From Lactobacillus sp. ESL0785 (GTDB lineage: Bacteria > Bacillota > Bacilli > Lactobacillales > Lactobacillaceae), in contig NZ_CP113916.1 in NCBI RefSeq assembly GCF_029395455.1, positions 1,240,001 through 1,304,000 on the forward strand: a stretch of 64,000 bases of DNA, read 5' to 3'. Position numbers and translations under genes: made by a program. Under the pieces are notes generated by a model that made no database searches, was not told where the DNA came from, and worked only from the letters and a program-made list of their open reading frames with translations. This document shows positions 56,415-64,000 of the stretch, piece by piece. Within the stretch, counting starts at the first letter, position 1. The number at the start of each line of letters is the position of its first letter.

Positions 56415-56844
56415 AATTATCAATGCCACCTTCCTCTACTGCTTGAATACACCAGTTCGTCAATTCACGCACACGATCTTTTTGCCCCAATAAATCTAAG
56501 TAACCCCAAACGGCTTCAAAGCCAGTTGACAACTGATACGTGGCTAAACTGGTATTCTTAGCTTTAGTATGGGTCTTAGCATTGCGGCCACGCCGAAAAG
56601 TCGCTAACTCATCCTCAGTAAGCATCTGTTCATCCTGCATTTTAGTAATCAATGCAGCTTGTGCTTTAGCCGACACATAATGTGTTGCTTCACGCTGCAA
56701 TACCTGCGGTTTTACAATGCCGCCTTTAATTAAATGCCGTCTAATAAATAGTTCGTAAACAGCATCCCCTAAATACGCCAATGTTTGTCCACTAAGCGTA
56801 GCAGGATTAATTTTTGTTTCTGTTAATTGTTTGATTTTAGTCAC
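56401..56844 (-). CDS. mrnC: Mini-ribonuclease III MrnC
   Basis: A 147-residue RNase III-like enzyme without the double-strand-binding domain, maturing 23S rRNA ends. The catalytic helix [17 protein letters not shown] carries the conserved Asp and Glu, and [12 protein letters not shown] lies in the middle. It overlaps cysS by 8 bp and rlmB by 14 bp, the standard cysS-mrnC-rlmB order. Confidence 0.95.
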   Translation of the reverse strand: MTKIKQLTETKINPATLSGQTLAYLGDAVYELFIRRHLIKGGIVKPQVLQREATHYVSAKAQAALITKMQDEQMLTEDELATFRRGRNAKTHTKAKNTSLATYQLSTGFEAVWGYLDLLGQKDRVRELTNWCIQAVEEGGIDNYDFN

Positions 56845-58264
56845 GTGTCCACCTTGTTCCTTGCGGCGTATCTTGAATTGTAATGCCCATATTCTTTAAT
56901 TGATCGCGCAGCTCATCGCTCCTAGCCCAATCTTTATTCTGCCGTGCTTGGTCGCGTGCCTTGACTAATTCAGCAATCTGCGCATCATCATCTCCAGCCT
57001 GCTTAGCCGTCGTTAATTTAATCGTATCAATACCAAAAATACCGAGCCACTTAATTAAATAATCTTTTGCCTGCTGCAACGTCTTCTTGTCTACTTGAGC
57101 CGCATTCAGATTAGCGTTAAGTACCGACAATAAATCATAAATTGCTGCCAAAGCATTCTGCACGTTAAAGTCATCATCCATCGCTTGTTCAAATTTAACC
57201 TGTGTGTGCTTTAACGTCCGCTGTAAGTCTGCTGCCACTTTACTTGCAGTAGCATCATTTAAGCGGTAATCAAGATTAGTTAACGTATTCTTAAACCGTT
57301 GTAAAATAATCTCTGCCTGCTGTAAATTTTCTTGCGAATAATTTATCTGCTTACGATACTGCACGCTTGCCATGAAAAAGCGCAATACTTGTGGATCAAC
57401 CGTTTTTAACAAATCATGAACCGTCACAAAGTTATGCAATGACTTAGACATCTTCTCTTGGTCACTGCCTACCGTCACAAAACCATTATGCATCCAATAA
57501 TGAACAAACTTCTGTCCAGTAGCTGCCTCACTCTGCGCAATTTCATTTTCATGATGCGGAAATTCTAAATCTTGACCGCCGCCATGAATATCAATCGTCT
57601 TACCCAAATACTTGGTTGACATCACCGAACATTCAATATGCCAACCTGGACGCCCTAATCCCCATGGCGCTTGCCACGCAATTTCATCAGGTTGCTTTTG
57701 CTTCTTCCACAAGGCAAAGTCAATTGGGTCTTCCTTACGCTGCTGCTCTTCATCGTTAACATGCTCGGATGCGCCTTCCTCAAGTTCCGCAATATTTTGA
57801 CTGCTTAATTCACCATAATGCTTGAACTTTTTAGCCCGGTAATAAACATCACCAGCAGCTTCATAAGCATAACCATTTTTGATTAATTGTTCAATAAATT
57901 CGATAATTTCAGGAATTTCATGAGTTGCTCTGGGGTGCTTAGTTGCCGGTTCCACATTTAACGCCGCCGTATCTTCAAGGTAAAACTTAATATAACGCTC
58001 AGCTAGTTCTGACACTGTAATGCCTTCAGCTTGCGCTTCATTAATCATTTTATCGTCAACATCCGTGAAGTTAGAGACATAATTCACCTTGTATCCGCGA
58101 TATTCAAAGTAACGCCGAATTGTATCAAAGGCAATCACGCTGCGGGCATTACCAATGTGGATGTAATTATAAACCGTCGGCCCACAGACATACATCGAGA
58201 TTTGTCCTTCAACTAATGGCTTAAATTCTTCTTTTCTTTTTGTCAAAGTATTATAAATTTTCAC
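56837..58264 (-). CDS. cysS: Cysteinyl-tRNA synthetase
   Basis: The 475-residue class I synthetase has the HIGN motif ([13 protein letters not shown]), the KMSKS motif ([11 protein letters not shown]) and zinc ligands in [15 protein letters not shown] and [14 protein letters not shown]. No T-box leader was found in the 65 bp upstream; instead a 38-codon peptide gene lies there. Length is normal. Confidence 0.97.
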   Translation of the reverse strand: MKIYNTLTKRKEEFKPLVEGQISMYVCGPTVYNYIHIGNARSVIAFDTIRRYFEYRGYKVNYVSNFTDVDDKMINEAQAEGITVSELAERYIKFYLEDTAALNVEPATKHPRATHEIPEIIEFIEQLIKNGYAYEAAGDVYYRAKKFKHYGELSSQNIAELEEGASEHVNDEEQQRKEDPIDFALWKKQKQPDEIAWQAPWGLGRPGWHIECSVMSTKYLGKTIDIHGGGQDLEFPHHENEIAQSEAATGQKFVHYWMHNGFVTVGSDQEKMSKSLHNFVTVHDLLKTVDPQVLRFFMASVQYRKQINYSQENLQQAEIILQRFKNTLTNLDYRLNDATASKVAADLQRTLKHTQVKFEQAMDDDFNVQNALAAIYDLLSVLNANLNAAQVDKKTLQQAKDYLIKWLGIFGIDTIKLTTAKQAGDDDAQIAELVKARDQARQNKDWARSDELRDQLKNMGITIQDTPQGTRWTRD

Positions 58265-58329
58265 GGCTCAGCCTCTTTTCTGTAAATAGCTATTCCCATT
58301 TTAGCAGAATACGGCTAACTTGCTAACCT

Positions 58330-58446
58330 TCAAGTACAAACAGTTACAATTCCTTGTTCAATAATAGTTTGTTCATTAACGTTAGGCAATTGCTGTTGTT
58401 GCAAAAATTCTAGTAGATTAAATTCATTCTTCGATTTTTTAAACAT
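58330..58446 (-). CDS. Candidate 38-residue peptide gene upstream of cysS
   Basis: An ATG at 58446 is preceded by AGGAG with a 7-base gap and by a credible promoter; the frame runs 38 codons to TGA. The peptide starts basic (MFKKSKNEF), is Leu/Gln-rich in the middle ([13 protein letters not shown]) and ends GIVTVCT with one cysteine. The charged N-terminal part and small hydrophobic cysteine-containing tail resemble a leader/core peptide in form, but no modification, export or immunity gene was recognised for certain nearby. A regulatory leader peptide for cysS (it ends in Val-Cys-Thr) is another possibility. Confidence 0.5.
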   Translation of the reverse strand: MFKKSKNEFNLLEFLQQQQLPNVNEQTIIEQGIVTVCT

Positions 58447-58470
58447 TTTTTGCACTCCTATTATCATTTA

Positions 58471-58498
58471 ATAATAAAACAATATTTTTTTGCTTCAA
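58471..58498 (-). promoter_or_regulatory. Promoter of the small peptide gene
   Basis: On the minus strand TTGAAG (58493-58498) and TATTAT (58471-58476) are spaced 16 bp, about 25 bp upstream of the start codon. Confidence 0.5.
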
Positions 58499-58578
58499 TC
58501 ACATTATTTTATTATATAATATCCTTATCAATACTAAAATTATATAGTATAACTAGCAAAAAGTGAGGTAAGTACCTA

Positions 58579-58953
58579 ATGTTTGAAATTAAATTGACTA
58601 AAAAACAAATAATGCGGTTAATCGCAGTTTTACAAGTAATCATTGCTGGAGTTTATTATTACATTGATCGGCCAAACACCGATTCAATTAGTATTATTAT
58701 CTACTTAATAATTGGTCTTTTATTCTTGGGCATATCTTTTTCCAAGCGTCTAACAGCTGGAAAAACCATCAAAAAAGCTGATATGACTAAAAATCAGAAA
58801 TTTGAACAAAAACTTGAACTTTTTGCACTAGGACTAGCATTATTCTCAATAGTCATTAATTTTTCGGATTGGAGTTCCGAGCTATTTTTCATAGATTGCT
58901 GCCTAATGCAATTGCTGATGTCGCCAATGGCTGATAGAACAACAGCAAAATAA
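58579..58953 (+). CDS. Small integral membrane protein of unknown function
   Basis: A 124-residue protein with three to four hydrophobic helices (about 12-28, 37-54, 81-97, 103-114) joined by a Lys-rich loop (KRLTAGKTIKKADMTKNQKFEQ). GAGG precedes the ATG, with TATAAT at 58515-58520 as a likely -10 box. I do not recognise the family. It is divergent from the 38-residue peptide gene and convergent with the HTH membrane protein; size and build would fit an immunity-type protein, which is speculation. Confidence 0.65.
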   Translation: MFEIKLTKKQIMRLIAVLQVIIAGVYYYIDRPNTDSISIIIYLIIGLLFLGISFSKRLTAGKTIKKADMTKNQKFEQKLELFALGLALFSIVINFSDWSSELFFIDCCLMQLLMSPMADRTTAK

Positions 58954-58955
58954 TA

Positions 58956-58991
58956 AAAAGCGTATTATCTTCACCAGATAATACGTTTTTT
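58956..58991. terminator. Terminator of the small membrane protein gene
   Basis: CGTATTATC and GATAATACG form a 9-bp stem with a 7-base loop, flanked by an A-run and TTTTTT. Confidence 0.88.
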
Positions 58992-59052
58992 ATTGCTTTC
59001 TTTTAAGCAAACAACTTGGTCTTGCTGCATCATCAATCACTTTAGCAATAGT

Positions 59053-59661
59053 CTAATGTTTACGATGACGATATATCCAAATTCCCACTAAAAATCCAGT
59101 TCCTAATCCTAGCAAAGCACTGCCACCTACATCTTGACCTATATAAAATAATCCTGCACCAATCAGACTTAGAACAATTCCTAGTGCGATTTCGATATAT
59201 TTACCTTTTTTACTAGTCAAAAATTTTTGCCAGCCATATTCCAGACCTAAGGATTGTGACTCATCAAAATTATTAATATCTATCAAGGCAAAACAAAGCA
59301 TTAAGTAGCCTACCCAAGATGAAATTTTTATAATAGAATTTATACTCTTAATAATCATTATCCCTATACTTATGCCCAACACAATAACAGCAATTATCAA
59401 TTTCTTCTTGACCTGCTTCAAATTACTAACAACTTCTCGCTTTTGCAGTGTTTCCCGCATCCCCGTATCTTCCTTCAATAATTCATCAAGTGAAAGCTGA
59501 TAATAATCACTTAACTTAATCAAACTATTGATATCGGGGTAGGACTTTTCATTTTCCCAATTTGAAAGTGTCTGTCTGGTAATTGCAAATTCTTGCGCGA
59601 CTTGTTCTTGCGTTAATTTTTTGTCTAGCCGTGCTTGTTTTAAATGTTCACCAAATTTCAT
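59053..59661 (-). CDS. XRE-family regulator with C-terminal membrane domain
   Basis: A 202-residue protein with an N-terminal XRE helix-turn-helix (about 5-60: LTQEQVAQEFAITRQTLSNWENEKSYPD) followed by three to four hydrophobic helices (about 84-200). Such membrane-tethered HTH proteins are common in Firmicutes and often sit by immunity or transport genes. GGAGG 8 bases before ATG 59661 sets the start. An inverted repeat in its leader may be its own operator. The signal it senses is unknown. Confidence 0.85.
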   Translation of the reverse strand: MKFGEHLKQARLDKKLTQEQVAQEFAITRQTLSNWENEKSYPDINSLIKLSDYYQLSLDELLKEDTGMRETLQKREVVSNLKQVKKKLIIAVIVLGISIGIMIIKSINSIIKISSWVGYLMLCFALIDINNFDESQSLGLEYGWQKFLTSKKGKYIEIALGIVLSLIGAGLFYIGQDVGGSALLGLGTGFLVGIWIYRHRKH

Positions 59662-59687
59662 CGCTTGCTCCTCCACTACATAATTAA

Positions 59688-59721
59688 TTTTGCTTAACAA
59701 TTAAATGAAATTCAAGCAAAA
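59688..59721 (-). promoter_or_regulatory. Inverted repeat upstream of the XRE membrane regulator
   Basis: TTTTGCTT and AAGCAAAA are perfect 8-bp arms with an 18-bp spacer, about 27 bp upstream of the start codon; a candidate autoregulatory site. Confidence 0.45.
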
Positions 59722-59832
59722 TTTCTTTGCATGCTGGTCTAGCAAGGTTTTGGCAATTAAAAAGTTCTGCTATTGAACAGAATCTAAAAATACAAATTGG
59801 CAGCTTATATTGTTTAAGGAATAGATTCCCAC

Positions 59833-59913
59833 TTAACTTTCATCATTTACTTTGCCAAAAACTATTTTTCTAACTTCTTCAGCTGATGCTATTCCTGTTG
59901 ATTCATTTAACAT
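59833..59913 (-). pseudogene. Possible gene remnant downstream of the amino-acid permease
   Basis: A short frame reading MLNESTGIASAEEVRKIVFG and ending KVNDES has protein-like composition and stays open further upstream, but no ribosome binding site is present and the upstream part runs into the permease terminator. It could be the tail of a lost gene. The remainder of the 59722-59951 gap shows nothing. Confidence 0.25.
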
Positions 59914-59951
59914 TTTATGATCGATACATATTCTAAAAGCAAGCCAAACAA

Positions 59952-59988
59952 AACACACGACCCCGATAAAATATCGAAATCGTGTGTT
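59952..59988 (-). terminator. Terminator of the amino-acid permease gene
   Basis: AACACACGA and TCGTGTGTT pair, with an inner CGATA/TATCG helix, and the minus strand continues TTTTGTTTGG. Confidence 0.85.
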
Positions 59989-60002
59989 AATAACATTACA
60001 AT

Positions 60003-61406
60003 CTATTCCAATTCTTGCCATTCTTTTCGAGAAATTAAATACATCAATAATGGCAAAATCACAAAACCAAAGGCCACTGCTAAAATTGCATACCAATTAA
60101 TACCAACCACTTGACCATTGACAATTGTACCGAATTGAACCCGCCAATTATATTCAACTAACATAAAAATCACAATCAGCACCGAAAAGACGGGTGCCAC
60201 AACATCAGTCAAGAAATTCTTATTAGCTGGCAAAACTCTTTCTTTGGTATGTCCGCGATAAAACTGAATAACCGAAATCGGCACTACCGCAAACTCCAAA
60301 AATCTAACAATTGATCCCAAAGTAACTAAATTCGTCAATTCATATTGAAAAGCCATTGGAATCAAAGTCATGATTGCTGCCGAAATAAAAAACGTCCTAA
60401 TTGGGAAGTTACGCTTTGTTCTCTTAGTCAACTTCGTTGATAATTGATGCTCGCGTGCCATCGCTTCTAAAAAACGTGGTGCACTAAAGCTATAAGCAAA
60501 ATTAATGCCCAGCATTGAGATTAATGCCCCCGCCAAAATGATATTGTTTAACACCGGATTAGCAAAAATTGTTGCTAATGCTACTACCTGATCTGTTTTC
60601 ATCAGTGCGTTCGGATTAAGCAGCATTGCCACTGCCAAAACGCCAATATATATAAAAGCAATCAAAATTACAGCCAAGGGAATGGCTCGTGGCAAGTTTT
60701 TTTCAGGTTCTTCCATATCCTCAGCACCAGAAGCTACTGCCTCAAAGCCCGAAAAGGCATACAGTGCCGAAATAACTGCCATCATAAATGTACTAATCGT
60801 CACTGTCGGAACAATAACTTTACCACCTTCGCGAATTCGGTCAACCGCGCTCAAATCATAATGGCCACCAGCAGTCATTAAAATAATAGCTCCAGCTACA
60901 ATTAAAACAACTAATGATAAAGTTTTACAAATTGTTGATAAATTCATAACATATTTCGTTATTCTTTGTCCGAATAAATTAACGATTAAATTTAATAACA
61001 TTAATAACAATAATCCAATGGTAATTGTCATAAAGCGATTGGGATTGCCACCCAAAATCGCAATAATTGCCTTCACGATCCCGACCGAGCTTGTGCACCA
61101 CACGGCATCATTAGCAAAATAGCAGGTAACCCCAATATAAAAACCAAATTTATTACCAAATGCGGCCTTAGCGTAAGCATAGGAAGAGCCAGATTTATTA
61201 ACATATTTTGATGCTGATGCAAATGGCAGTGCCAATACAGCTGCGAAAATTGCAGCTAATAGGTAAACGAGTAGTGACTTACTGCCCACCTGTCTAACTA
61301 CCGTACCAGGTGTCAAAAAGATACCCGACCCAATAATTAAATTAATTGTTAAAAATACGATCGCCATAAACCCTAATTTATCGCTCGCTTGCTTGCGCTT
61401 ATTCAT
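60003..61406 (-). CDS. APC-superfamily amino-acid permease
   Basis: A 467-residue protein with about 12 membrane helices and the APC motif near the start (INLIIGSGIFLTPGTVVRQVG), LPFASASKYVNKSGSSYAYA and GFEAVASGAEDMEEPEKNLPRAIP. It imports an amino acid by cation symport or exchanges it; which one cannot be told. It is a single gene between gltX and the XRE membrane regulator, with its own terminator. Confidence 0.88.
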   Translation of the reverse strand: MNKRKQASDKLGFMAIVFLTINLIIGSGIFLTPGTVVRQVGSKSLLVYLLAAIFAAVLALPFASASKYVNKSGSSYAYAKAAFGNKFGFYIGVTCYFANDAVWCTSSVGIVKAIIAILGGNPNRFMTITIGLLLLMLLNLIVNLFGQRITKYVMNLSTICKTLSLVVLIVAGAIILMTAGGHYDLSAVDRIREGGKVIVPTVTISTFMMAVISALYAFSGFEAVASGAEDMEEPEKNLPRAIPLAVILIAFIYIGVLAVAMLLNPNALMKTDQVVALATIFANPVLNNIILAGALISMLGINFAYSFSAPRFLEAMAREHQLSTKLTKRTKRNFPIRTFFISAAIMTLIPMAFQYELTNLVTLGSIVRFLEFAVVPISVIQFYRGHTKERVLPANKNFLTDVVAPVFSVLIVIFMLVEYNWRVQFGTIVNGQVVGINWYAILAVAFGFVILPLLMYLISRKEWQELE

Positions 61407-61510
61407 TATTTTACCCCATTTCTTCAGTATATTGTTAATATTATATTAAATTATTAAAATTAAATCTAGTAAAATATAAAATTTTATAGTGATTATGATA
61501 AGCACATACA

Positions 61511-61549
61511 AAAAAAGCTGATTTACTTTTAAAGTATGTCAGCTTTTTT
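61511..61549. terminator. Terminator between gltX and the permease gene
   Basis: AAAAAAGCTGA and TCAGCTTTTTT pair, with inner ACTTT/AAAGT pairing; it ends the gltX transcript just before the permease promoter. Confidence 0.88.
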
Positions 61550-61565
61550 ATTAAAAAATTATTAC

Positions 61566-63065
61566 CTATAAACCGTTTTCGCTCATTTGCTTTAAGGTCA
61601 AATCAAGGTGCTCCAGCACTCTATTCTTGCCTAATAGTTCCATGGCTTCACCCACTCCAGGACCAACCATTGATCTAGTTGTCGCAATCCGGATTGGCAT
61701 AAACAAGCGTCTACCTTTAATTCCAGTTTCACGCCGTGTTGCCTGCACTGCATTCATAATTTGTGGTGCTGTAAAGCGAGGAATTAAATTAATTTGCTTC
61801 TTAAATTCTTCAATTACTGGACGTGCTTCATCTTTGCGAATTTCAGCAATTTCTTCATCACTTAAATCCTTAGGTGCAGCGAAGAAAATTTTAGCCAAAT
61901 CAACAATTTGCTTGGTGTAAGACATTTGCACTGAATAAATGTTAACCAGTTGCCGAACCCATTCCATCTTCTCTGGTGTTGGGTCTGCCTCAACTAAACC
62001 TGCTTCTTGTAAATTGTTCAACGCAAGATCCAGCAAGGTGTCACGATCTGCCTTTTTGATATATTGGTTGTTAATCCACTCCAACTTCTTTTGATCAAAA
62101 GTAGCTGGTGATTTTGACAGCCGTTCTGGATCAAATTGCTTGATCAATTCACGTTGGTTAAAGATTTCATTTTCGCCACCCGGTGACCAACCAAGCAAAG
62201 TAATAAAGTTGAACATTGCCTCAGGTAAGTAACCAAGATCACGATATTGCTCAATAAATTGCAAAACTGATTCATCACGCTTAGATAATTTCTTACCCGT
62301 ATCAGCACTGATAATCAAAGTCATATGGCCGAACTTCGGTGGTTCCCAGCCAAGTGCTTGATAAACCGCTAATTGCTTAGGCGTATTAGAAATATGGTCA
62401 TCCCCACGCAGAACGTGTGTAATCTCCATCAAGTGGTCATCAATAACAACCGCAAAGTTGTAAGTTGGCATTCCGTCGCGCTTTTGAATAACGAAGTCGC
62501 CGCCAATTGTATCAGATTCAAAGCTTAAGTGACCTTTAACGATATCATCCCAAGCATAAGTAACCATTTCTGGAATGTGAATCCGGACAACTGGAGTTAA
62601 GCCTTTAGCTTCGGCATCAGCTTGAGCTTGCTTGATTTCATCAGCAGTCATGCCCTCATACTCATAAGTATAATGCGGTGCAATGCCCATTGCCCGTTGT
62701 TCTTCACGTTGTTCTTCCAGCTCTTCCTCAGTTTTGTATGAGTAATAAGCTTTGCCTTCATCAATTAACTGCTTAATGTACTTATTATAAATATCTTTAC
62801 GCTCTGACTGACGATAAGGACCATAGTCGCCGCCCTTATCTGGGCCTTCGTCCCAATCAATGCCCAGCCAGTGCAAGTTCTCCATTTGGGAACGAGCACC
62901 ACCTTTGACATTACGCTTCAAGTCAGTGTCTTCAATTCGTAAAACTAGCGTTCCCTTAGTATGCCGCGCAAACAAATAATTAAAAAGTGCGGTCCGTGCG
63001 TTACCAATGTGTAAGTGTCCCGTTGGACTTGGGGCATATCTTACACGAATTTTTTGTTTTGCCAA
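61566..63065 (-). CDS. gltX: Glutamyl-tRNA synthetase
   Basis: The 499-residue class I synthetase has the HIGN motif at the N-terminus ([25 protein letters not shown]) and the KLSKR motif ([13 protein letters not shown]). In lactobacilli it usually also charges tRNA-Gln for later amidation. It follows radA on the same strand, the common radA-gltX-cysS order, here with extra genes between gltX and cysS. Confidence 0.97.
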   Translation of the reverse strand: MAKQKIRVRYAPSPTGHLHIGNARTALFNYLFARHTKGTLVLRIEDTDLKRNVKGGARSQMENLHWLGIDWDEGPDKGGDYGPYRQSERKDIYNKYIKQLIDEGKAYYSYKTEEELEEQREEQRAMGIAPHYTYEYEGMTADEIKQAQADAEAKGLTPVVRIHIPEMVTYAWDDIVKGHLSFESDTIGGDFVIQKRDGMPTYNFAVVIDDHLMEITHVLRGDDHISNTPKQLAVYQALGWEPPKFGHMTLIISADTGKKLSKRDESVLQFIEQYRDLGYLPEAMFNFITLLGWSPGGENEIFNQRELIKQFDPERLSKSPATFDQKKLEWINNQYIKKADRDTLLDLALNNLQEAGLVEADPTPEKMEWVRQLVNIYSVQMSYTKQIVDLAKIFFAAPKDLSDEEIAEIRKDEARPVIEEFKKQINLIPRFTAPQIMNAVQATRRETGIKGRRLFMPIRIATTRSMVGPGVGEAMELLGKNRVLEHLDLTLKQMSENGL

Positions 63066-63140
63066 AATTCATGCCTCTTTCAAAATAGTAAATTCAAACA
63101 ATTTTAGTTTACCCGTAATAGCAAAAAAGTTCAATCTTTC

Positions 63141-64000
63141 CTAGCCCAAAACCAATTTTAAAGCCTGAGGAATACTTGCAACCGGAATTACTTCAATCCC
63201 TAAATTTTTTAAACTAGCCTGCATATTATGCCGCGGAATAAAAATCCGCTTAAAGCCGACTTTAGCTGCTTCCTTAATGCGTACCTCAATCTTATTGACA
63301 CGGCGCACCTCGCCAGTTAAACCAACTTCACCAACAAAACAATCTGTTGGCAAAATTTCTTGATTTTTATAGCTTGATGCAATTGCCATCACTACTGCCA
63401 AGTCAACTGCCGGCTCATTCAACCGAATACCACCAGTTGCTGTCAAATAGACATCTTGGTTTTGCAGCATTAAATTGCCACGCTTTTCCAAAACTGCAAG
63501 TAACAAAGCAGCGCGGTTGTAATCAATCCCAGAAGTTGTCCTTTTAGCATAACCAAATGCCGTTGGAGTTACTAGCGCTTGAATTTCTGCTAATAACGGT
63601 CTTGTTCCTTCAAGTGAAACAACTACTGCTGAACCCGTTGACTTAGGTAATCGTTCATCTAAAAAAATCGCTGATGGATTAGTCACTTCCTGTAAACCTT
63701 CATTAACCATTTCGAACATTCCAATTTCATTGGCTGCACCGAACCGGTTTTTGACAGAATGCAGAATTCGATAAGCATGATGCTCATCACCTTCAAAATA
63801 AAGTACCGTATCCACCATATGCTCTAAAATTTTAGGGCCAGCAATCGTCCCCTCCTTAGTCACATGACCAATGACAAAGACCGTAATCGCATCCATCTTC
63901 GCGATTTTCATTAATTCACTAGTAACTTCGCGCACCTGCGAAGCCGAACCGGTCATGGAATCTAAACTTGGTTCATTCATCGTTTGAATTGAATCAATTA
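63141..64000 (-). CDS. radA: DNA repair protein RadA (5' part outside window)
   Basis: About 286 C-terminal codons of RadA/Sms, a RecA-like helicase assisting recombination. Visible are the end of the ATPase core (IDSIQTM, then [14 protein letters not shown] and [15 protein letters not shown]), the RadA-specific KNRFG motif and the Lon-like C-terminal domain ([32 protein letters not shown]). The frame continues past 64000, so the zinc finger and Walker A are not seen. Confidence 0.95.
   Translation of the reverse strand, partial: IDSIQTMNEPSLDSMTGSASQVREVTSELMKIAKMDAITVFVIGHVTKEGTIAGPKILEHMVDTVLYFEGDEHHAYRILHSVKNRFGAANEIGMFEMVNEGLQEVTNPSAIFLDERLPKSTGSAVVVSLEGTRPLLAEIQALVTPTAFGYAKRTTSGIDYNRAALLLAVLEKRGNLMLQNQDVYLTATGGIRLNEPAVDLAVVMAIASSYKNQEILPTDCFVGEVGLTGEVRRVNKIEVRIKEAAKVGFKRIFIPRHNMQASLKNLGIEVIPVASIPQALKLVLG

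Noticed and set aside
58265..58329. T-box riboswitch upstream of cysS
   Set aside because: The 65 bp gap lacks the conserved T-box sequence and is too short for the leader.

Overview
The window is chromosomal DNA from an AT-rich member of the Lactobacillus delbrueckii group (acidophilus/helveticus/crispatus type, possibly a bee-gut relative; species not settled). The evidence is the gene content and order: radA-gltX-cysS-mrnC-rlmB-sigH, rpmG-secE-nusG, rplK-rplA, pst operon, rplJ-rplL, tadA-SRP RNA-dnaX-ybaB-recR, tmk-darA-holB-yabA-rsmI, folT-tsaB-tsaD, an ABC-F gene, rex and groES-groEL. Nearly all of this backbone lies on the minus strand. No rRNA, tRNA, insertion sequence, prophage or CRISPR array was seen.

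Layout. 1-1.5 kb: tandem Rgg-like peptide-sensing regulators, the first cut by the window edge. 1.5-3.7 kb: groES-groEL with two CIRCE operators. 3.9-7.3 kb: a secreted M13 peptidase and an MFS exporter. 7.4-8.1 kb: rex. 8.4-10.9 kb: a divergent LysR/flavoprotein pair. 11.0-12.95 kb: the ABC-F protein. 13.0-26.0 kb: a catabolic island for plant-type glycosides (GH39, GH2, sugar esterase, MFS importer, AraC regulator, then divergently GH3, GH78 and beta-phosphoglucomutase). 26.1-36.8 kb: conserved replication, repair and tRNA-modification genes. 36.8-43.7 kb: seven consecutive exported proteins, mostly cell-wall enzymes. 44-52.5 kb: ribosomal proteins with the six-gene phosphate uptake operon between them, then nusG-secE-rpmG. 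52.7-54.5 kb: an orphan DXS-like enzyme. 54.6-64 kb: sigH, rlmB, mrnC, cysS, a tiny peptide gene, a membrane protein, a membrane-anchored regulator, an amino-acid permease, gltX and the start-truncated radA.

The most notable observation is that the glycoside island is bounded by an imperfect 48-bp direct repeat. The last 14 codons and the stop of the ABC-F gene (12913-12960) recur at the end of the beta-phosphoglucomutase gene (25996-26043), in the same reading frame and directly before the terminator that faces tsaD. This indicates that the island entered between the ABC-F gene and tsaD by recombination at the ABC-F 3' end, fusing the last island gene to an ABC-F tail. Remnants of other genes (a flavoprotein C-terminus at 13139, a probable rimI tail at 27133) lie near the same locus. 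A 38-codon peptide gene with its own promoter and ribosome binding site upstream of cysS is a second candidate for something undescribed.

How the genes work together. None of the island hydrolases has a signal peptide, so the MFS carrier probably brings in short or acetylated glycosides that are cut inside the cell, under AraC-type induction and probable CcpA repression (a cre-like site sits next to the MFS start). The 36.8-43.7 kb block builds or remodels peptidoglycan outside the cell. The pst-phoU operon supplies phosphate.
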